Positions 14,491-23,474 of a DNA stretch of 24,072 nt are shown here, one piece after another. The stretch's first letter is position 1, and each line of letters opens with the position of its first letter. This stretch comes from Planctomycetaceae bacterium (GTDB lineage Bacteria; Planctomycetota; Planctomycetia; Planctomycetales; Planctomycetaceae), in assembly GCA_041398825.1 (NCBI GenBank), contig JAWKTX010000027.1, positions 1-24,072 of the forward strand. Direction: 5' to 3'. The notes below the pieces were generated by a model. That model worked only from the letters and a program-made list of their open reading frames with translations, was not told where the DNA came from and did not search any database. The translations under genes were made by a program, and so were the position numbers.

Positions 14491-15927
14491 TTACGCAGCG
14501 CGTCGTTGTTGTTGTGGCATGGCCTCGATTGGCAAACGAACCAGGTCGTGAATGCTGCCATGGACCGGCACCGTATGCGTTTCTTCCCCCGCAGCAATCA
14601 CTTTCGCTCTGATGGGGCTGGTTGGGCCCAGCATTGTCGAAATGACCTGCCCGTTCACGGTGGCATTCGCTGTCATCTGAAGACGACACCGCTTGAGAAT
14701 CAATGCCAGCGCTGTTTTGATTTCAGCCATTGCCAGCGGTGCCCCGATACACATTCTCGGTCCCGCCCCGAACGGCAGATATTCGTACGGTGACGGTGAA
14801 ATCGTCTTCCACCAATCCGGTTGAAACTCGTCAGGAGATTCGAACAGATCCGGGCGATGGTGCGTGATGTATTGACTAAACACCACCGGCGTACCAGGCG
14901 AAAGACGAATTCCATTCAGCGTTACTGGTTCCGCAACGATCCGCTGTGAATACGCCGAGGCTGGGAGCACCCGCATGCTCTCTTTGATCACGTGCTCCAG
15001 AAATTCAAGACGATCCAGCTCTTCGATTGTCGGACGTTCGCCGTGTACGTGCTCAGCAACTTCACCTGAAACACGCTGCATGATTTCGGGATGTTGTGCC
15101 AGCAGAAATAACGTCCAGCTGAACGTATGAGCTGTCGTCAAATGCGCAGCCGCAAAAAGAAGAGTGGCGTGGCCCGTCAGTTTTTCATCACTGAGCTGCT
15201 GGCTCGAAGCCTGTGCATGAAACAGAAGGCTCAGCACATTCGGCATCTCGTGCTGCTGGTTTCGGTGCTTGTGGAAAAGTGTCTGAATGGAGTTTTCCAG
15301 TTCATCTGCCATCTCCAGAAGTTCATCGTACTTGCTGTTAAACTGCGGGCCCGAAACAAGCGCACCCATGCCAACTTCATGGTTCTGGTGGACCCATCGA
15401 TCAATCATGTGCCCCAGCTCATGTGCGAATCCGGCATCATCCAGCCCAAACAGTAACGCGCTCGTCATGCGGAGCATGAACTGAACCATCTCAACGTTCA
15501 AATCCCGCTCACTTCCGGGATGCCAGTCCTTCAGCAGGTCCTCTGTCAGGCGGCAGATTGTCGGGTGATAGCCCGGCAGCACTTTCTTGCTGAAGACATC
15601 TTTCAAAATTCTCCGTGTGTCTCGATGTTCGGCACCGTTCTGGCTGAGCAATCCTGAAGTAACTCGCCGCTGAGCAGACTTGCGACTGCCGCGAACGGCA
15701 AAAAAGCGAGAATGAAAGGAGTTGCTGTCGGTCAGAACCTGGCGATTCAGCTCTGGTGAAAAGACGAACGCCAGACGCTGTGACTCCTGTTCCATGACAG
15801 CGATATCGCCGTGTCGGCGGTGCAACTGACGCATGCACTCAACCGGGTCTTCCGGGAACTGCAACAACGATTCGTGCGAAACAGGTGCGGCGGGACGTAG
15901 TGGGATTGATTGAAAATCGGCCATCAT
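14491..15927 (-). CDS. Cytochrome P450
   Basis: A haem-thiolate monooxygenase of about 478 residues from the start chosen here. The frame is open to 16122, but the upstream 65 residues have no P450 character. ATG 15927 has GGAAG five bases upstream; 15939 and 15924 are alternatives. Landmarks (numbered from 15927): the I helix AAAHLTTAH (259-267), ExxR in KESMR (E316/R319), and the haem loop FGAGPRMCIGAPLA with the cysteine ligand C393. The I helix has AAHLTT where AGxDTT is usual, so the conserved acidic residue is absent. The N-terminus is not clearly a membrane anchor, suggesting a soluble enzyme. No ferredoxin or reductase gene is nearby, so the redox partner and the substrate are unknown. 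Confidence 0.92.
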   Translation of the reverse strand: MMADFQSIPLRPAAPVSHESLLQFPEDPVECMRQLHRRHGDIAVMEQESQRLAFVFSPELNRQVLTDSNSFHSRFFAVRGSRKSAQRRVTSGLLSQNGAEHRDTRRILKDVFSKKVLPGYHPTICRLTEDLLKDWHPGSERDLNVEMVQFMLRMTSALLFGLDDAGFAHELGHMIDRWVHQNHEVGMGALVSGPQFNSKYDELLEMADELENSIQTLFHKHRNQQHEMPNVLSLLFHAQASSQQLSDEKLTGHATLLFAAAHLTTAHTFSWTLFLLAQHPEIMQRVSGEVAEHVHGERPTIEELDRLEFLEHVIKESMRVLPASAYSQRIVAEPVTLNGIRLSPGTPVVFSQYITHHRPDLFESPDEFQPDWWKTISPSPYEYLPFGAGPRMCIGAPLAMAEIKTALALILKRCRLQMTANATVNGQVISTMLGPTSPIRAKVIAAGEETHTVPVHGSIHDLVRLPIEAMPQQQRRAA

Positions 15928-16274
15928 CGCGTCTTCCATGACGGAGCAGGTCATCGACCTGAATGTGTTGAACTTCGCTCGACCGAGCAACTTCTGTCCC
16001 TGAAGTGATTCGGTCGGACTTTGAATGTGCAGGGAAACAACGGACTTTGAATCAAAACGCGTCCACTCCCCAGCGGACGATCCGGGGAGCTTAGCAGAAT
16101 CCAGCGCAATAGAAAATTGCATTCCGGAACAGGAACGGTCAAAAATATCCCGCCCACATCACCGTTGCCGAGCGATTCGAATGCTTTCACAAGCCTCGGA
16201 AAAGCGAGGAACCGGCTTTTTCCACGAATTCATGGGTCGCTCAATCCGGAAAGGCTGTGATTGCCCGTTTCTGG
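15928..16274. other. Gap between the P450 and DUF2254 genes
   Basis: This is about 350 bases upstream of the P450 start and downstream of the DUF2254 gene, both on the minus strand. The P450 frame is open here but looks non-coding. A short minus-strand stem (CCTCG/CGAGG around 16190-16210) has no T tract after it. I see no other gene. Confidence 0.35.
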
Positions 16275-17651
16275 TCATGCTACTACGGCCGAAGGCGCTG
16301 ATTCTGGCGCAGCAATGAACGCCGCGGCCTTCTGAGCGGTTGCCAGGTCCTGAGGCAGCGTGAGTGCCTTCTCAGCGCGAGCGAGCACGATTTCGGCCTG
16401 GGCGACCGCCGCTGCGCGAATCGATGGATTGCTGGTTGCGGTGAGTGACTGAAGGACCTTGAGCAACCGCACGATGACTTCAACTGTGCCTGCTCCATCG
16501 CGGGCGATAGCTGCAAAGGCGTCGTCGAACATGTCGGCCATGGATAATTCGGGGACGGCCACGCGGTCGAATTGAACTTCCGGGTCTTTGTCTTGCTGTT
16601 CCTCCCCACATTCGTGCCAGGCCAGAAACAAACGCAACTGCGTGTGCGTAACGTCGATCGCAGTCCCGGGATCATTGACCGCCGGAGAAAGTGCGCGACT
16701 GGCAATTTCAGAAAGCACTATCAGCCCGAATCGCGGATCCTCGTCGAAGACACGGGCGTCACCGATGACAAACGCAGCGGAAACGGCGTTGAGTTCTTCA
16801 CTGGAAACGCTCTCCGATGCATCTGAAACGATCCAGGCAACCGGGCGGCCCGGCATACAGAAAGTCCCCGGTAACGCGGTCACCAGCACTTTCAGCTGAG
16901 ATTGATCCGCCTGCTCCTGAAGGGCGACGGTATTAATCCGCTGTACGTACCCAATCGAATCGCCATAAACGGGCTGACTGCCCTTCGGTGGATCGAAGAC
17001 CGCAATCCCCCCGAGACGAGGAGACGACTTTCGCTTCTGAATGGCGGCCTTCGCTGCAGCTTCGACTTTGTCGATGGTGTATCCCAGGCGTCCGAGACGT
17101 GCGATGCTGTCGACCCACCAGATGAATGACAGGATCACAATGGCAAAGACGGTTGTGGTCAGGACGAACAGGACAAACAGACTGGCCTTTCCTTCGAAGT
17201 GCCCGTTCATTAATGCAACAATAGCGACGACGCTGTAAATAAACGCCCCGATAAACACGGACAGCGCATTCTGTGAAACATCATCGGCGATAATCAGAGG
17301 AAAGGACCGCGGCGTGGCAGAACTGCTGGCCGACGTGTAAGCGGAGACCATCGAACCGACAGAGAACGTGGCCATCACCAGCATACTGGACGCCATGATC
17401 TTCAGAAGAGCCTCTGTCGACTCTTTCGAAAACTCGGGCAGGAAACGGCCGAGGTCCGTCATGTCCAGAAGGCTCGCCAGGTAGACTGCGATGATCGAAA
17501 GCACGCAGATGCCGAGCGGTTTGATCCATAGACGCTCATGGAGCCGCTTGATGACAAAACTCAGTTGATCCCACATCGAATCGATCGATTCTTTCGGTTT
17601 TGCACCACGCTTCACCACCATCGCGGCAGTCATCTCCGCGATAAAATCCAC
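16275..17651 (-). CDS. DUF2254 family inner-membrane protein
   Basis: A membrane protein of up to 458 residues from the first possible start, a GTG at 17651. In-frame ATGs at 17633 and 17621 and the residue-26 Met are alternatives, and the family normally begins near RLHERLWIKPLG (36-47). Four transmembrane segments are visible at about 45-62, 85-105, 130-148 and 157-180, followed by a cytoplasmic C-terminal domain. The family hallmark FGLIVLSEIASRALSPAVNDPGTAIDV is present, as are SVGSMVSAYTSASSSATPRSF in the membrane part and GYVQRI after it. The function of DUF2254 is not established. The C-terminus ends in an Ala/Pro-rich low-complexity tail (AAFIAAPESAPSAVVA). It has no obvious operon partner. 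Confidence 0.85.
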   Translation of the reverse strand: MDFIAEMTAAMVVKRGAKPKESIDSMWDQLSFVIKRLHERLWIKPLGICVLSIIAVYLASLLDMTDLGRFLPEFSKESTEALLKIMASSMLVMATFSVGSMVSAYTSASSSATPRSFPLIIADDVSQNALSVFIGAFIYSVVAIVALMNGHFEGKASLFVLFVLTTTVFAIVILSFIWWVDSIARLGRLGYTIDKVEAAAKAAIQKRKSSPRLGGIAVFDPPKGSQPVYGDSIGYVQRINTVALQEQADQSQLKVLVTALPGTFCMPGRPVAWIVSDASESVSSEELNAVSAAFVIGDARVFDEDPRFGLIVLSEIASRALSPAVNDPGTAIDVTHTQLRLFLAWHECGEEQQDKDPEVQFDRVAVPELSMADMFDDAFAAIARDGAGTVEVIVRLLKVLQSLTATSNPSIRAAAVAQAEIVLARAEKALTLPQDLATAQKAAAFIAAPESAPSAVVA

Positions 17652-18118
17652 AGCATTCAGGACGAACTCAGGAATGATATCCGTGACATGCTCGGTCAGC
17701 CAGAGAAAACGTCATTCCGGGGACTGACTGATTCGTGAAGAAAGGTCCGCGGCAGGGGACGCGTACGTTTGGTCGGCATCCGTGGATACTGAATGACTTC
17801 GCATGATGCAAATTCGCCGTGGGTTTCATTTGAGTCGGCCTTCGAGTTGGCACCGCAGCAACAAAGGATTGCGGAAAACCACGCGTGATCCGGGCATCAC
17901 TGCCCGCCCCGGTTCCTGCTCCGGCAGGGACAGAAGAACAAAGTCGACGAGCAGCCGTGGACAAGCCAAGTTCGTTTGAAACCATCAGACATCGGCCGGC
18001 GCATCCAGAGCAGGGTGCGGCTGCTTCAGTCCCTTCGGCACCGGAGGTGCCGTAGCGTCTCCGTCAGACTCATGCGCACCAGCCGGGCAACATACAGCGG
18101 ACAAGGTGAGATCTGAAC
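17652..18118. other. 467-base gap without a recognisable gene
   Basis: A minus-strand frame (17668-17985) is open, but its translation is Pro/Arg/Ser/Ala-rich with no family features and is most likely non-coding. A perfect hairpin (CGGCACC at 18036-18042, GGTGCCG at 18046-18052, three-base loop) lies downstream of the M24 peptidase gene but lacks a T run on its strand. The minus-strand promoter for the DUF2254 gene should lie near the left end, but I cannot pick it out. Confidence 0.4.
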
Positions 18119-19309
18119 TTAAAAGTCACGCAGGATGGGCACGACTTCGGTTTGAATCGGCCCTCCGGTCACTTCGACTTCTCCATTCGCATGAATGCAG
18201 ACGTCAATTTCGCTTCGCACCCCGAACTCCGGCAGATAGATACCGGGTTCGATTGTGAACAGAGTTCGCGGAAGGATCAGTCGCGTTTCGTGAGTCTCCA
18301 GATTGTCGATGTGCGTGCCATTTCCGTGGGTCTCCTGAGCCATATTGTGCCCGGTCCGATGACAGAATTGGGGGCCGTAACCAGCTTTTTCTATGACTCC
18401 GCGTACAGCATCATCCACTTCCCATCCCTGTAACGGACGTCCCTGAGCGAACGCAGACTTCACACATTCGATACCCGCATCGCGCCCCGCCGCGACGATC
18501 CTGAAGATTTTGGTGTACTGCTCCGGAACTTCTGTTCCGACGAAGCCGGTTCGCGTGAGGTCACTGTAAATGCCGCCGGGCTTGTCCATTTTCGCCCATA
18601 AATCAATCAGCACAAAACTACCCTGTCGGATGGTTGTGTCCGTTCCTGTGCCGGTTTCGTAGTGAGGATTGCCACCATTCGGGCCAACCCCGACGATGGG
18701 AGCGTGATATGTCGTCAGGCCGTTCGCGTGAAAGTGCTGCATAATCGCTTCGCGCACTTCCAGTTCCTCCACGCTTCCCCTGGCACGAACGTTGTCCGCG
18801 ATGAACTTCCATGCCAGATCAAAGGCAGCCGTTGTATGTTTTGTCGCCTCGTAGTGCAGTTGCAGCTGTTGATCTGTAAGCGCCGATTCAAAAAGTGAAA
18901 TCATGTCCCCGGAGGATGCGACATCGCAGCCGAACGAACGCACTAACTCTACGGTTCCGGCATCGACACGAGACACATAGGGATTTGCATTTCGCGGCGA
19001 GTACTCCATGGCAACTCTTCCAGAACCAGCAACCATTTGCTGAACCCCGGCTTCAAAATCCTGCCACTTCAGGTAGATGATCTTTTCACCGGGGAGATGA
19101 TCCAGTACGTCCGATTCGATCCTGTGCACAAGTCGGACAGGCTGCCCCTCAGCAGGTACAAAGTAAGCGTACCGCCGAGACCCGCTGAAGCCTTCCGGCA
19201 TCTGCAGCACTCGTTGGGCGAGTATGTTGCTGCCGCGGAAATCGTAAAGAAACCAGCCATCGAAGCCGAACTGGCGAATTGCCGATTGAATTGCATTGAG
19301 GTCAAACAT
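18119..19309 (-). CDS. M24 family metallopeptidase (Xaa-Pro aminopeptidase-like)
   Basis: A 396-residue protein with an N-terminal creatinase-type domain (about 1-145: FGFDGWFLYDFRGSN; VRLVHRIESDVLDHLPG) and a C-terminal pita-bread domain. All five dinuclear metal ligands are present: D236 (LIDLWAK), D250 (YSDLTRTGF), H321 (HRTGHNM), E354 (FTIEPG) and E367 (RSEIDV). The expected reaction is removal of an N-terminal residue before proline from peptides. Creatinase-like members of the fold differ in chemistry, so the exact substrate is open. No signal peptide, so it is probably cytoplasmic. The ribosome site is weak. It stands alone on the minus strand, about 146 bases after the thiC gene. Confidence 0.88.
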   Translation of the reverse strand: MFDLNAIQSAIRQFGFDGWFLYDFRGSNILAQRVLQMPEGFSGSRRYAYFVPAEGQPVRLVHRIESDVLDHLPGEKIIYLKWQDFEAGVQQMVAGSGRVAMEYSPRNANPYVSRVDAGTVELVRSFGCDVASSGDMISLFESALTDQQLQLHYEATKHTTAAFDLAWKFIADNVRARGSVEELEVREAIMQHFHANGLTTYHAPIVGVGPNGGNPHYETGTGTDTTIRQGSFVLIDLWAKMDKPGGIYSDLTRTGFVGTEVPEQYTKIFRIVAAGRDAGIECVKSAFAQGRPLQGWEVDDAVRGVIEKAGYGPQFCHRTGHNMAQETHGNGTHIDNLETHETRLILPRTLFTIEPGIYLPEFGVRSEIDVCIHANGEVEVTGGPIQTEVVPILRDF

Positions 19310-19455
19310 GGCCTGGTTTCGATTTCACGATGGAACGAATTGAGGATGGAACGCCACCAACGGTCGGGCAGTGATTTTCGGAATCTGCAGAACGACACCG
19401 CCCCGTATGCTGACTGGAGCGGCAAATGATGTTGCTGAAAGATTCTTCTGGTGAC

Positions 19456-20850
19456 CTAACCGTTACCGAGTTCAACAATCTGCAGCAGCTGCGCCTTTTC
19501 CGGCTCGGCAACGTCGCTGTGACAAGTCGCTTTACCAGACTCCGCTCCCATGGTTTTGCGAGTCTTCGAAGCAAGCCGATGAATCTCTTCTGCAGAAAGC
19601 ACTCCGCGCTTCTGCAGGATTTCACGCTGTTCGTCCGTTAGGGCCGCCGTCACACGAGCTTTGTCCCACTGATATTCCTGCTCTTTCCCACTGGCAAACT
19701 GCTGAATCTCTTTGCTGATTCGGACACTGCACCAGTCGTGGCCGCACATTGCACAGAAATCCGTGTCGACATCCAGATCCTCGTCATGGTACGCGCGGGC
19801 GATATCCGGATCGAAGCTCAAATCAAAATGCTTCTGCCAGTTCAGCGCGGCACGAGCCCGAGTCAATTCGTCATCGCGATCGCGGGTCCCGGGAATCCCC
19901 AGCGCCACATCAGCCGCATGTGCCGCAATCTTGTAGGCGATACAACCCTGCTTGACGTCGTCTTTCTTGGGCAGTCCAAGATGCTCCTTGGGAGTTACGT
20001 AACACAGCATACTGGCACCATGCCACGCTGCACTGGTGGCCCCGATGCAACTGGTGATGTGATCATATCCCGGGAACATATCCGTCACCAACGGACCAAG
20101 AACATAGAAAGGAGCACCGTGGCAGAGGCGACGCTGCAGCTTCATGTTGAATTCGATCTGGTCCAGGGGCACATGGCCTGGTCCTTCAATCATAACCTGC
20201 ACGCCCTTGCGCCACGCCCGCTCTGTTAATTCTCCGAGCGTTGAGAGTTCCGCAAGCTGTGCCAGGTCGGTCGCATCCGCCAGTCCGCCTGGTCGCAACC
20301 CGTCGCCGATGCTGAACGTCACATCATACTCGCGCATGAGGTCGCAGATATCTTCCCACAATGTGTACATGGGGTTCTGCTGACTGTGATGGATCATCCA
20401 TTTGGCCAGCAACGAACCACCTCGACTCACAATACCGATCAGGCGGTCTTTGACCAGGCGAAGATGTTCCTGCAGAACACCTGCGTGGATTGTGAAGTAA
20501 TCCACACCCTGTTCAGCCTGATGACGCAGTGAATTCAGGATGATTTCACGGTCCAGGTCTTCAATGCGGCGTCCGATGATCATCGAGTAAATGGGAACGG
20601 TACCAATCGGAACACGGCTATTCTGAATGATTGCGTCACGGCAGGCATCGATGTCTCCTCCTGTCGAAAGATCCATGACAGTGTCTGCTCCCCAGCGTTC
20701 TGCCCACTGGAGCTTTTCAACTTCCTCGAGCGTGCCCGATGAAACGGGTGACGCCCCCATGTTGGCATTGATCTTCGTCTTCGATGCGCGACCGATGCAC
20801 ATGGGCTTCAATTGATACTTCAAGTGGTTCCTGTTTGCCGGGATCACCAT
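19456..20850 (-). CDS. thiC: Phosphomethylpyrimidine synthase ThiC, main part
   Basis: ThiC converts aminoimidazole ribotide to hydroxymethylpyrimidine phosphate for thiamine synthesis; it is an unusual radical-SAM enzyme with a 4Fe-4S cluster. This frame gives 464 residues starting at MVIPANRNH, which lies inside the normal protein. Strong signatures: INANMGASPVSSG, WGADTVMDLSTGGD, FTIHAGV, SIGDGLRPGG, MIEGPGHVPLDQIE, and the C-terminal cluster motif CAMCGHDWC (C366, C369, C374; CX2CX4C) followed by SVRISKEI. The normal N-terminal part is encoded just upstream in another frame (20844-21119). The two are out of frame because one base seems to be missing near 20860. Internal translation from the ATG at 20850 would give a protein without its first segment. 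Confidence 0.92.
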   Translation of the reverse strand: MVIPANRNHLKYQLKPMCIGRASKTKINANMGASPVSSGTLEEVEKLQWAERWGADTVMDLSTGGDIDACRDAIIQNSRVPIGTVPIYSMIIGRRIEDLDREIILNSLRHQAEQGVDYFTIHAGVLQEHLRLVKDRLIGIVSRGGSLLAKWMIHHSQQNPMYTLWEDICDLMREYDVTFSIGDGLRPGGLADATDLAQLAELSTLGELTERAWRKGVQVMIEGPGHVPLDQIEFNMKLQRRLCHGAPFYVLGPLVTDMFPGYDHITSCIGATSAAWHGASMLCYVTPKEHLGLPKKDDVKQGCIAYKIAAHAADVALGIPGTRDRDDELTRARAALNWQKHFDLSFDPDIARAYHDEDLDVDTDFCAMCGHDWCSVRISKEIQQFASGKEQEYQWDKARVTAALTDEQREILQKRGVLSAEEIHRLASKTRKTMGAESGKATCHSDVAEPEKAQLLQIVELGNG

Positions 20851-21119
20851 TCTGCCGGCTGCGACTCATCTCGAATCTGCTCCGCAGTCAGGTGTGTTTC
20901 ACACTCTGCCACGCGTTGCATTTCAGGGGTCACAATCCCGCAGCGTGCAGATTCCAGTTGGGTTACCGGGGTGAAGCCAGCTGGCGGTTGCCATGCTTCG
21001 GCCTTTTCGTAATTCGTTTCGTAACCCGACTTCAGAACCCAGCCTTGCGGCATAAAGTCCCACGCCGTTTTGTCGGACGGGCCCGGCATCCCGGGAGTAT
21101 CGGGAGACGAATATGTCAT
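20844..21119 (-). pseudogene. thiC: 5' part of thiC, out of frame with the rest
   Basis: This frame encodes the start of ThiC: FTPVTQLESARCGIVTPEMQRV, then HLTAEQIRDESQP, and stops (TGA, 20844-20846) six residues after the conserved part. ThiC normally continues directly into GRMVIPAN, which begins in the other frame at 20850. Adding one G in the GCCGGCAGAATGG stretch would restore DESQPGRMVIPAN and give one continuous protein. The ATG at 21119 gives the segment MTYSSPDTPGMPGPSD, then AWDFMPQGW, an N-terminal extension that may be normal for planctomycetes. The frame is open up to 21266, where a short AT-rich tandem repeat (21239-21270) makes coding less likely. Either a real frameshift or a sequencing error. 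Confidence 0.75.
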
Positions 21120-21266
21120 CGCGCCATTTCGACCGGGAGCAATCTGAGCTGCCTGTGAAAAGCTTCCGGGAGTTGTTCCTGCATGCGTGCTGCTGGGATC
21201 AGGGGCAACTACCGGTGGCAGAAACTTTGACACGCGTTCAATATGGTCAATATGGTCGATGGTCAT

Positions 21267-21553
21267 GGTCGCAACTTTGCTTGGAGATCGTGCAGAATCG
21301 AACGCTGTCGGTCATCCCAACGGCGTGTTCTGGCAAATCGTAGTTGCATCAGCCTGATTTGCAACGAGCGCAGTGACGTTACAGGATGGTGTTTCGATAT
21401 TCGTCGGGGCGTCTCAATTTGATGCCAGACGGGATCGAGTCAGAAAGAGTCGGCTTTCAGGCGGGATCATCCCACACAAGCATCAAGACTCTGCCACACC
21501 GAAGCGTTGCTTTCTTTGCGGAACTGATACAGATCCCCATCAAGCAGTTCGTC
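21267..21553. other. Gap upstream of thiC
   Basis: This region should carry the thiC promoter and leader. On the minus strand there is a hairpin at 21343-21365 (GTTGC with GCAAC and ATCAG with CTGAT inside). I looked for a TPP riboswitch (CTGAGA and the CCTGATCTGG...CCAGCGTAGGGA core) and do not see one. No gene is visible. Confidence 0.4.
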
Positions 21554-22438
21554 TCAATCTGCAAGAGAAACCTGCGCCGTGCTGTCCGATTCGGCCGAGT
21601 TCTTTGGCGTCGATAATTCGAACAACAATGATTTGTTGTCCGTGAACGGTGTCACTCCGCGATACGCCCAGGTGATTCTGCCATCTGACTGAATCAAAAA
21701 TGTTCCATGCTGTCGAACTTCATCACTGGCAGCGTCCGCCGGCTTGTGACAACCGAATTGATACGCAATCTGATCATCAGGGTCAGAAAGCACCAGAAAA
21801 TCAAACTTCCCGTATTCTTCGTAGGATTTATTTGTTTGCTCAATCGTATCGGGACTGACGGCAACGATTTTTGCCCCGAGTTCGTGGAAGTAGCCGAGAT
21901 CATCGTTGAGCGCATACAGCTGGGCGACACAGTGGCTGCAGGCGTAACCATAATAAAAAACAAGTACGACCGGACCATCCTTCAACACATCCGCCAGACG
22001 GTACGTGTTTCCATCAGATCCCATCAACTCAAAATCAGGCGCCTGCTGGTCGAGAAGGACATGAGGCTGCGATTCAGCCGGTTGAAAGTCATTGTCCGAA
22101 AGCAGTGTCTTCAATTCGACAGAAATCGGACGAGCATTGACTGCGGTCAGAAATGCCCGGGCGTCTTCTTTGACGTTGCCAGTCGAGACTAAACCATACT
22201 TCAGACAGATCTGTCGACATTGTTCCAGAAATGCCTGATTGGTTGGCGCCCCCTGTGGAACACTTACGTGGTAAATCAGCACGGCGGCGTAAAGCAGAGC
22301 GATGCCGCCTAACAACCAGAGCAATGGCTTGTTATTCACAGCACGTTCCAGGCCCGGTGGGCTGGCATTTGCATCGTCAGCCTCCAGCTGTAAATCCGAC
22401 ACATCGTGCGATCGTGAAATATTTGACGACTCAGCCAT
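21554..22438 (-). CDS. Membrane-anchored redoxin (AhpC/TSA-like) protein
   Basis: A thioredoxin-fold protein of 294 residues. ATG 22438 is preferred over GTG 22453 because GGAG lies nine bases upstream. Residues about 39-60 (LLWLLGGIALLYAAVLIYHV) form one transmembrane anchor after a short acidic N-terminus, so the catalytic domain should face the periplasm. The redoxin domain covers about 125-275: LLDQQAPDFELMGSDGNTYRLAD, then VVLVFYYGYACSHCVAQLYAL with C167 and C170, then IVAVSPDTIEQT and FDFLVLSDPDDQIAYQFG. The CxHCxxQL motif at the active site matches a redoxin group common in planctomycetes rather than classical Prx (PxxxTxxC). It could act as peroxide reductase or thiol-disulfide exchanger; which one is not clear. 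The middle segment (60-125) is unassigned. Confidence 0.82.
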   Translation of the reverse strand: MAESSNISRSHDVSDLQLEADDANASPPGLERAVNNKPLLWLLGGIALLYAAVLIYHVSVPQGAPTNQAFLEQCRQICLKYGLVSTGNVKEDARAFLTAVNARPISVELKTLLSDNDFQPAESQPHVLLDQQAPDFELMGSDGNTYRLADVLKDGPVVLVFYYGYACSHCVAQLYALNDDLGYFHELGAKIVAVSPDTIEQTNKSYEEYGKFDFLVLSDPDDQIAYQFGCHKPADAASDEVRQHGTFLIQSDGRITWAYRGVTPFTDNKSLLFELSTPKNSAESDSTAQVSLAD

Positions 22439-22920
22439 CCAGGTTTGCTCCACAGTCCGGAGTGATGGTGTCGCTGTGCTTTGAATCCGGATTCACACCA
22501 GAATCAACAAGTTGCCAATCCGTTGACGAGCCTTTCGCCTGCCGTCCGTGATTGGCAATGCGAAACATGGGCGAAATTGATCAAGGCCGCAGAGAAAAGG
22601 ATTTGAATTCGGACTTCAGAAAGCCAAAAGCCAAAACCCAACAGCAGCCCGTTGAAAATCCTGCTTGCAGGGAACCCGATGCGTCAGGGAGGGAGAGGTG
22701 GGCCGACTTCTCGGAAACTTCATCCCTCGCTAACGCGTCGGGTTCCTTTTCAACCGGCTGTCAGACCCGCTTCGATGAGCCACGTCAACAGCGCTCTGCT
22801 GACAGTGTTCGACATCTGTCATGTTTGTGTCAACTGCTCCCCAGGGGACGTCTCACGTTCGAAGAAGACTTCTCGCGCCCGGGAAGCCGGGAAAGCCCGG
22901 GATTGGCAAAAAATGCGGTT
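22439..22920. other. 482-base gap upstream of the redoxin gene
   Basis: The plus-strand frames open here run antisense through the PTPS gene and look like shadows. A GC-rich repeat, CCCGGGAAGC-CGGGAAAGC-CCGGG, lies at 22878-22901; its outer CCCGGG units are self-complementary and could fold downstream of the PTPS stop. A purine-rich tract with repeated AAAGCC is at about 22619-22640. I see no gene or clear promoter. Confidence 0.4.
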
Positions 22921-23472
22921 TCAGAGCTCGAACCTGCAATCAGCCCACTGCCCGAAGTTCTCTTCCACACTCACTCTCAGCACCTTCAGACCACTATTTC
23001 CGGGGAGACAAAGTCGGTCGATCAGGCATCGACCAATCCACTGGCCGATCAGTTCGGCTGTGGTGTTCACCACGGGAAGAATCCGACAGTCTTCCACTGG
23101 AAATACCCAGCGTCTGGCCTCAAAAGTGGTCTCAACTTCGCGGCCGTCCGGCGAAACCTGCACGCGGATCGCTGGATGGTACTCCGGCAGAATCACACTG
23201 TGGTCCAGTTGCTGGACGATGGCCTGCAAATTGTCTCGCAGGGCGATGAAGTCAAACACATAGGAATTCTCGTCGAGTGGGCCCTCAATTGCTGCCTCCA
23301 CGCGCCAGTTGTGTCCATGCAACCGTTCACAAACGTTACCGTTGAACGTAATAAAATGGGCCGCACTGAAGACAAGTGAGTCCTTGATGACGCGAACACC
23401 AAAATGGCATTCACGAGGATTTGAATTCCGGGATTGGCAGGATTCAGACTCAGCAGCGTGTTCAGAATTCAT
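22921..23472 (-). CDS. 6-pyruvoyl-tetrahydropterin synthase / QueD family protein
   Basis: A 183-residue zinc enzyme of the T-fold group. QueD makes 6-carboxytetrahydropterin for queuosine, and PTPS makes 6-pyruvoyltetrahydropterin. Zinc ligands: H39 (SAAHF), H52 and H54 (LHGHNW). The catalytic cysteine is C48 (NVCERLHGH). QLDHS (88-92) and NTTAEL (E140) match the later conserved motifs. An extension of about 25 residues precedes the core. The start ATG lies two bases after the stop of the cyclase-like gene on the same strand, so the two are probably one transcript. No other queuosine genes are near, so the pathway is undecided. Confidence 0.87.
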   Translation of the reverse strand: MNSEHAAESESCQSRNSNPRECHFGVRVIKDSLVFSAAHFITFNGNVCERLHGHNWRVEAAIEGPLDENSYVFDFIALRDNLQAIVQQLDHSVILPEYHPAIRVQVSPDGREVETTFEARRWVFPVEDCRILPVVNTTAELIGQWIGRCLIDRLCLPGNSGLKVLRVSVEENFGQWADCRFEL

Positions 23473-23474
23473 TT

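Noticed and set aside
15928..16122. N-terminal extension of the P450
   Set aside because: The open frame continues upstream, but no P450 features or signal anchor are seen, and the ATG at 15927 has a good ribosome site.
17668..17985. 105-residue minus-strand frame
   Set aside because: Composition is rich in Arg, Pro, Ser and Ala without any motif or ribosome site; most likely a chance open frame.
21300..21420. TPP riboswitch for thiC
   Set aside because: A GCCAG...GGGATGA stretch on the minus strand is faintly similar, but the CTGAGA and CCTGATCTGG core elements are absent.
22552..23379. 275-residue plus-strand frame
   Set aside because: It runs antisense through the clear PTPS gene and its translation has no family features.
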